A stretch of 8,701 bases of DNA from Paracoccaceae bacterium (GTDB lineage Bacteria > Pseudomonadota > Alphaproteobacteria > Rhodobacterales > Rhodobacteraceae). Position 1 is the first letter of the stretch; every line of letters starts with the position of its first letter. The stretch spans positions 1 through 8,701 of the forward strand of contig QKHF01000102.1 in NCBI GenBank assembly GCA_003250135.1. The letters are read 5' to 3'. Below the pieces are notes generated by a model, which was not told where the DNA came from, ran no database searches, and saw nothing but the letters and a program-made list of their open reading frames with translations. Both the position numbers and the translations under genes were made by a program. Positions 4,938-8,701 of this stretch are shown piece by piece.

Positions 4938-5633
4938 ATGATCTTCAAGCGACGAGAACGGTTGCCTTTCTGGAACCGCGTCCGAGGATTCTTCGCGCCC
5001 AAGAAGGGCTGGCGCCGCGGGTTCGAGTATATCGGCCGCCGGGTTCAGCGCCTGCCAGACACGCCGCACAACATCGCGCTGGGCTTCGCCTGCGGGGCGT
5101 TCGCATCGTTCACGCCGCTCTTTACGCTGCACATCGCGCTGGCGGTCGGGCTGGCGTGGCTTTTCCGCTCGAACCTGATCGCCGCGGCCTTCGGCACGGT
5201 GGTGGGCAACCCGATCACCTTCCCGTTCATCGCCGCCAGTTCGCTGAAGCTGGGCAACTGGATGCTTGGGCTCGAGACCGGCGTCGAGGAGGTCGGCCAC
5301 CTGACCATCGCATACGTGATGGACAATTTCTGGGAGTTCTTCTGGAGTATTTTCCTGCCTTATCTGGTGGGCGGGCTCGGACCGGGGATTCTCTGCTCGA
5401 TCGCGTGTTACTACGTGCTGCGCCCCATCGTGGCGGCCTATCAGAAGCGCCGGCGCCTGCGCATCCAGAAGCGCGTAGAGAAAGCGGCGCATGCGCATCA
5501 CGAGATGGCGCATCACAAACGCGGCGCCACGCCTCATCTGGAGCAGGTCAAGGACAAACTGGCCGAACGTCGCCGCGAAAAGGACGAGTCCGGCGCGGAT
5601 GACGCGGCTCAAAAAGGGGAGCGGCGCGCGTGA
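4938..5633 (+). CDS. DUF2062 family inner-membrane protein
   Basis: Membrane protein of 231 aa and unknown biochemical role. It starts with a basic, aromatic juxtamembrane segment (residues 1-40). The DUF2062 signature follows: PDTPHNIALGFACGAFASF (40-58) with TPLFTLH, then GTVVGNPITFPF (86-97). Hydrophobic stretches at ~46-76, ~80-110 and ~131-162 suggest three or four membrane segments. The last ~65 residues are cytosolic-looking, rich in Lys/Arg and charged, with a histidine cluster at 185-193 (HAHHEMAHH). The stop TGA overlaps the pdxJ GTG by 4 nt. DUF2062 proteins commonly occur in this alphaproteobacterial neighbourhood; the sequence does not say whether the link to PdxJ or AcpS is functional or only positional. 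Confidence 0.93.
   Translation: MIFKRRERLPFWNRVRGFFAPKKGWRRGFEYIGRRVQRLPDTPHNIALGFACGAFASFTPLFTLHIALAVGLAWLFRSNLIAAAFGTVVGNPITFPFIAASSLKLGNWMLGLETGVEEVGHLTIAYVMDNFWEFFWSIFLPYLVGGLGPGILCSIACYYVLRPIVAAYQKRRRLRIQKRVEKAAHAHHEMAHHKRGATPHLEQVKDKLAERRREKDESGADDAAQKGERRA
5616..5621 (+). promoter_or_regulatory. Ribosome binding site supporting the pdxJ GTG start
   Basis: GGGGAG lies 8 nt before the GTG at 5630 and inside the end of the DUF2062 gene. It supports GTG initiation and translational coupling through the GTGA overlap. Confidence 0.65.
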
Positions 5634-6427
5634 GCCGAACCGAGCCCAGCCCAGCCGGCCGCCTGCGCCTCGGCGTCAATATCGACCATGTGGCGACCAT
5701 CAGGAACGCCCGCGGCGGCGCCCATCCCGACCCGATCAAGGCGGCTCGGCTGGCGGCCGCGGCCGGCGCCGACGGGATCACGGCGCATCTGCGCGAGGAC
5801 CGGCGGCACATCACCGACGAGGATATCGAGGGGCTCACCGACCTCCTGAACGGGCTGCGCCTGCCGCTGAATTTCGAGATGGCGGCGACCGCGGAGATGC
5901 AGGCGATCGCGCTGCGCCACAAGCCGCACGCGGTCTGCATCGTGCCGGAAAAGCGCGAGGAGCGGACCACCGAGGGCGGACTGGAGGTGGCGCGCGAGGA
6001 AAACCGCCTCGCCCATTTCATCGCGCCCCTGCGCGAGGCCGGCTGCCGCGTCTCGATCTTCATCGCCGCCGACGAGCGCCAGATCGAAGCCGCGCACCGG
6101 ATCGGCGCGCCGGTGATCGAGCTGCACACGGGCGCCTATTGCGACGCCCATCACGAAGAGCGCTTCGACGCGCGGGACGCGGAGCTGGAGCGGTTGCGGA
6201 ACTGCGCGGCCTTCGCCCATGACCTTGGGCTGGAAGTGCACGCGGGGCACGGTCTGAGTTTCGATACGGTCGCCCCGGTCGCGGCGTTCCCCGAGGTGGT
6301 GGAGCTGAACATCGGCCATTTCCTGGTCGGCGAGGCCATCTTTTCGGGCCTCGACAGCGCGATCCGCCGGATGCGCGACGCGATGGACGCCGCCCGGCGA
6401 GAGGCGTTCGGAGAAGGGGCCGCCTAG
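5630..6427 (+). CDS. pdxJ: Pyridoxine 5'-phosphate synthase
   Basis: TIM-barrel enzyme of 265 aa that condenses 1-deoxy-D-xylulose 5-phosphate with 3-amino-2-oxopropyl phosphate (the PdxA product) to form pyridoxine 5'-phosphate in the DXP-dependent vitamin B6 route. Motifs in order: VNIDHVATIR (16-25), HLREDRRHI (53-61, with H53, R55 and H60 matching the catalytic H43/R45/H50 of E. coli), NFEM (E83), PEKREERTTEGGLEV (mid-protein), HTGAYCD, HAGHGL (204-209, H207 as the late catalytic histidine) and ELNIGHFLVGEAIF near the C-terminus. The length is slightly above the E. coli enzyme (243 aa) because of a short N-terminal and C-terminal extension. It starts at GTG, overlapping the upstream stop. 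Its presence implies that pdxA and dxs exist elsewhere in the genome. Confidence 0.97.
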   Translation: MSRTEPSPAGRLRLGVNIDHVATIRNARGGAHPDPIKAARLAAAAGADGITAHLREDRRHITDEDIEGLTDLLNGLRLPLNFEMAATAEMQAIALRHKPHAVCIVPEKREERTTEGGLEVAREENRLAHFIAPLREAGCRVSIFIAADERQIEAAHRIGAPVIELHTGAYCDAHHEERFDARDAELERLRNCAAFAHDLGLEVHAGHGLSFDTVAPVAAFPEVVELNIGHFLVGEAIFSGLDSAIRRMRDAMDAARREAFGEGAA

Positions 6428-6454
6428 GCGCGGACCGGGACCGGGAGGGTCGAG

Positions 6455-6862
6455 ATGATCATCGGCATGGGAACGGATCTGGCCAATATCGAGCGCATTG
6501 GCGGCACGATCGACCGGTTTGGCGACCGCTTCATCCAGCGTTGCTTCACCGAGATCGAGCAGGCCAAGTCGGAACGCCGCAAGGAGCGCATCGCCAGCTA
6601 CGCCAAACGCTGGGCGGCGAAGGAGGCGTGCTCGAAGGCGCTCGGGACCGGCCTCAGAATGGGCGTCGCCTGGCGCGAGATGGGGGTGGTCAACCTGCCC
6701 TCCGGCAAGCCCACGATGCAGTTGACCGGGGGCGCGCTGATCCGGCTGGAGGGGCTGATACCGAACGGCCTGTTCCCCTATATCCACGTCACCATCACCG
6801 ACGATCATCCCTGGGCGCAGGCCTTCGTGGTGATCGAGGCTCTGCCCCACGCGCCCGCGTGA
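6455..6862 (+). CDS. acpS: Holo-[acyl-carrier-protein] synthase
   Basis: 4'-phosphopantetheinyl transferase of 135 aa that moves the phosphopantetheine arm from CoA to the conserved serine of apo-ACP, activating fatty acid synthesis. The N-terminal MIIGMGTDLANIERI carries the metal ligand D8. The central RWAAKEACSKALGTG carries E57 and K61, the other hallmark residues. HVTITDDHPWAQAFVVIE closes the fold as in other AcpS proteins. It is probably a trimer with active sites at subunit interfaces (family knowledge). GGGAGGG at 6443-6449, about 5 nt before the ATG, is a strong ribosome binding site. It starts 27 bp after pdxJ, and lepB follows after 127 bp. Confidence 0.96.
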   Translation: MIIGMGTDLANIERIGGTIDRFGDRFIQRCFTEIEQAKSERRKERIASYAKRWAAKEACSKALGTGLRMGVAWREMGVVNLPSGKPTMQLTGGALIRLEGLIPNGLFPYIHVTITDDHPWAQAFVVIEALPHAPA

Positions 6863-6989
6863 CGGAACGCCTCACGCGCCGCTTGACCTTCCGTCGCCGC
6901 CGCGCGACAACGCGCCGTCCGCCGGGGCGGGCGGGCAGGAATCCTGTGTAAGTGACGCCGACGCGCCTGTCGGCCGGAAAGACGGACGG
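6863..6989 (+). promoter_or_regulatory. acpS-lepB gap with a weak promoter candidate
   Basis: TTGACC at 6883-6888 is followed after 17 nt by GACAAC (6906-6911), only half matching a -10 box. The rest is GC-rich, with a possible small hairpin CCGCC-GG-GGCGG near 6920-6931 and no T-run. It could carry a lepB promoter or simply be transcribed through. Confidence 0.15.
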
Positions 6990-7769
6990 ATGGCCAACGC
7001 GGCGATGAGCAAGACCAAGAAGAAGGAAAGCTTGGGCGACATCGCCAAGACGGTGTTCTACGCGCTGCTGATCGCCTTCGCCTTTCGCACGATCCTGTTC
7101 CAGCCCTTTTCGATTCCCTCGGGTTCGATGAAATCGACGCTGCTGATCGGCGATTACCTCTTCGTGTCGAAATCCGCCTATGGCTGGTCGCGGCACTCCA
7201 TGCCGTTTTCGCCGCCAATCTTCGACGGTCGGCTGTGGGGTGCGGAGCCGTTGCGCGGCGACGTGGTCGTTTTCAAGTATCCGCCCGACGGGCGCACCGA
7301 CTATATCAAGCGGCTGATCGGCCTGCCCGGCGACGTCATCGAGATGCGCGAAGGGCTGCTCTACGTGAACGGCATCGCCGCCAAGATGGAGCGCGCGGGC
7401 GAGTTCATCGAGCCGTATGAAGGCAGCGTGCGCTGCTCGGAGCGTCGGGTGATCGACGGCGAGACCATGTGCGTGAAGGAGCGCTGGATCGAAACCCTTC
7501 CTGGCGGCCCCTCGCATGTGGTGCTGAACGCCGACGACAATCACGGCATCTACGACAACACCGGCCCGATCACCGTGCCCGAGGGGCATTATTTCTTCAT
7601 GGGCGACAACCGCGACAACTCGCTGGACAGCCGCGAGCCGCGCAAGGTCGGCTTCGTGCCGTTCGAGAACCTGATCGGCCGCGCCGAGGTGATCTTCCTT
7701 TCCACCAAAGGGGCGTTCTGGGAGCCGTGGAACTGGCGCTTCGACCGCTTCCTGTCCGACATTAAGTGA
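6990..7769 (+). CDS. lepB: Signal peptidase I
   Basis: Inner-membrane serine protease of 259 aa that cleaves signal peptides from exported proteins on the periplasmic side. A basic N-terminus (KTKKKE) precedes one membrane helix (~20-38). Box B then follows: FSIPSGSMKSTLLIGDYLFVSK with nucleophile S46. The general base is K107 in DYIKRLIGLPGD, and GDNRDNSLDSR at 205-215 is the family's box E. Unlike E. coli LepB, with two N-terminal helices and 324 aa, this is the compact single-helix form. C149 and C161 flank a short charged segment and might form a disulfide. The ATG at 6990 has GGAAAG 8 nt upstream; an in-frame ATG at 7005 is less well placed. The stop codon overlaps or abuts the start of rnc, so the pair are co-translated. 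Confidence 0.97.
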   Translation: MANAAMSKTKKKESLGDIAKTVFYALLIAFAFRTILFQPFSIPSGSMKSTLLIGDYLFVSKSAYGWSRHSMPFSPPIFDGRLWGAEPLRGDVVVFKYPPDGRTDYIKRLIGLPGDVIEMREGLLYVNGIAAKMERAGEFIEPYEGSVRCSERRVIDGETMCVKERWIETLPGGPSHVVLNADDNHGIYDNTGPITVPEGHYFFMGDNRDNSLDSREPRKVGFVPFENLIGRAEVIFLSTKGAFWEPWNWRFDRFLSDIK

Positions 7770-8464
7770 CAATGGCGCCGCGCAGACCCGATCCCGGCGC
7801 GCTGATCGAACGGCTGGGCCTCGGCGATCTCGACCGCGCCCTGCTGGAGGAAGCGCTGACCCATTCCTCCGCCGGGTCGTCCGCACGGCCCGACAACCAG
7901 CGGCTGGAGTTTCTGGGCGACCGCGTGCTGGGGCTGGTCATGGCGGAAGCGCTTTACGCCCGCCATCCGAATGAGGCCGAGGGCAAGCTGGCGCCGCGAT
8001 TCAACGAACTGGTGCGCAAGGAGACCTGCGCCGAGGTGGCCGAGTCGATCGGCCTCGGCGATCATCTGCAGCTTGGCCGGTCGGAAACGCTGTCGGGCGG
8101 GCGGCGCAAGACCGCCCTGCTGGGCGACGCGATGGAGGCGGTGATCGCCGCGATCTATCTGGACCAGGGGCTTGAAGCGGCGCGGAACGCGATCCTGCGG
8201 CTGTGGGGGCCGCGGCTGACCCAGCAACGAGAGGCGCCGCGCGACGCCAAGACAGCGATCCAGGAATGGGCGCAGGCGCGCGGACTCGCGCCCCCGAAAT
8301 ATGTGGAGATCGCGCGCGCAGGCCCGGACCACGCCCCGGTCTTCACCATAGAGGCGCGGCTCGCCTCGGGCCCGACCGCGACGGCGCAGGCGCAATCGAA
8401 ACGCGCGGCCGAGCAGGCGGCGGCGTCGGCGTTGCTCGATCAGGTGGAGACGGCGAATGCGTGA
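7766..8464 (+). CDS. rnc: Ribonuclease III
   Basis: Double-strand-specific endoribonuclease of 232 aa that processes rRNA precursors and structured mRNAs. The catalytic domain (~10-150) has NQRLEFLGDRVLG (44-56) with E48 and D52, E72 in EAEGKLA, and GDAMEAVIAAIYLD with D121 and E124; these are the metal-binding residues of the family. Q45 stands where E. coli has E38. The dsRNA-binding domain follows (~158-228), with KTAIQEWAQARG and the final QSKRAAEQAAASALL helix. The start is uncertain: a GTG at 7766 overlaps the lepB TGA as GTGA, while an ATG at 7772 gives 230 aa. Neither has a Shine-Dalgarno sequence, so initiation probably depends on coupling to lepB. The end overlaps era by 8 nt. Confidence 0.96.
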   Translation: MTMAPRRPDPGALIERLGLGDLDRALLEEALTHSSAGSSARPDNQRLEFLGDRVLGLVMAEALYARHPNEAEGKLAPRFNELVRKETCAEVAESIGLGDHLQLGRSETLSGGRRKTALLGDAMEAVIAAIYLDQGLEAARNAILRLWGPRLTQQREAPRDAKTAIQEWAQARGLAPPKYVEIARAGPDHAPVFTIEARLASGPTATAQAQSKRAAEQAAASALLDQVETANA

Positions 8465-8701
8465 GACGCGTTGCGGCTATGTCGCGCTGATCGGAGAACC
8501 GAACGCGGGCAAGTCGACCCTTCTGAATGAGATGGTCGGGGCCAAGGTCTCCATCGTCACCCACAAGGTTCAGACCACCCGCGCGCGCATTCGCGGCGTG
8601 GCGCTGGAGGGCGACGCGCAGATCGTTTTCGTCGACACGCCGGGCCTGTTTCGCCCCCGCCGCAGGCTGGACCGCGCCATGGTCGCGGCCGCGTGGTCGG
8701 G
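8457..8701 (+). CDS. era: GTPase Era, 5' part (cut by the window edge)
   Basis: First 81 codons of the Era GTPase, which binds 16S rRNA near its 3' end and helps 30S subunit maturation. The G1/P-loop GEPNAGKST is at residues 13-21, the switch I region KVQTTRARIRG at 37-47 carries the G2 threonine, and G3 is VDTPG at 59-63, all intact. The G4 and G5 motifs and the KH RNA-binding domain lie beyond the edge. The ATG sits inside the end of rnc, with GGAGA (8446-8450) 6 nt upstream, so translation is coupled to rnc. The rnc-era pairing is widely conserved and fits their shared role in rRNA maturation. Confidence 0.96.
   Translation, partial: MRETRCGYVALIGEPNAGKSTLLNEMVGAKVSIVTHKVQTTRARIRGVALEGDAQIVFVDTPGLFRPRRRLDRAMVAAAWS

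Noticed and set aside
5609..6850. Minus-strand open frame of 413 codons across pdxJ and acpS
   Set aside because: It spans two well-identified plus-strand genes and their junction, and its composition is typical of antisense shadows.
6795..7886. Minus-strand open frame of 363 codons across lepB
   Set aside because: Antisense to acpS, lepB and rnc, with very Arg-rich low-complexity ends and no recognisable domain.
1..8701. Novel accessory, defence or mobile system
   Set aside because: All substantial genes belong to known core families in a conserved order. There is no transposase, integrase, phage, toxin-antitoxin or CRISPR signal, and no inverted-repeat-bounded island.

Overview
The window is a GC-rich stretch of bacterial chromosome with strong G/C preference at third codon positions. 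Gene content and order point to an alphaproteobacterium: omega subunit, bifunctional RelA/SpoT homologue, pyrE, a DUF2062 membrane protein, pdxJ, acpS, lepB, rnc, era. Protein features agree, including a 116-aa omega with an acidic C-terminal extension, a LepB with one N-terminal membrane helix, and an RSH that begins MIRQYEL. I cannot fix the genus from sequence alone; a Caulobacterales/Maricaulales-like relative is a reasonable guess.

Layout. On the minus strand (23-1299) lie a NYN-domain (LabA/DUF88-like) protein and, downstream of it, a family 4/5-type iron-sulfur uracil-DNA glycosylase, probably one transcription unit. A divergent, AT-richer intergenic region (1311-1659) separates them from the plus-strand genes. 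From 1660 to the right edge every gene is on the plus strand: rpoZ, the (p)ppGpp synthetase/hydrolase, pyrE, DUF2062, pdxJ, acpS, lepB, rnc and the 5' part of era. Spacing is tight: pyrE to DUF2062 38 bp, DUF2062/pdxJ 4-bp overlap, pdxJ to acpS 27 bp, lepB/rnc abutting or overlapping, rnc/era 8-bp overlap. The longer gaps are rpoZ to the RSH gene (125 bp) and acpS to lepB (127 bp).

How the genes relate. Omega and the RSH enzyme are functionally linked: the omega N-terminus helps form one ppGpp site on RNA polymerase, and RSH makes and degrades ppGpp. PyrE (UMP synthesis), PdxJ (PLP synthesis), AcpS (acyl-carrier-protein activation), LepB (signal-peptide cleavage), Rnc (dsRNA processing) and Era (30S maturation GTPase) are core housekeeping functions in a conserved neighbourhood.

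I found no mobile element, CRISPR array, tRNA, rRNA, phage or defence gene, and no sign of a new multi-gene system. The parts worth a second look are small and mostly regulatory: the 125-bp rpoZ-RSH gap (perfect extended -10 box, perfect hairpin, competing GC helix, possible small upstream ORF), the divergent intergenic region (three GACACT cores and a C(UUCG)G hairpin), and an altered Cys/His motif in the regulatory half of RSH.
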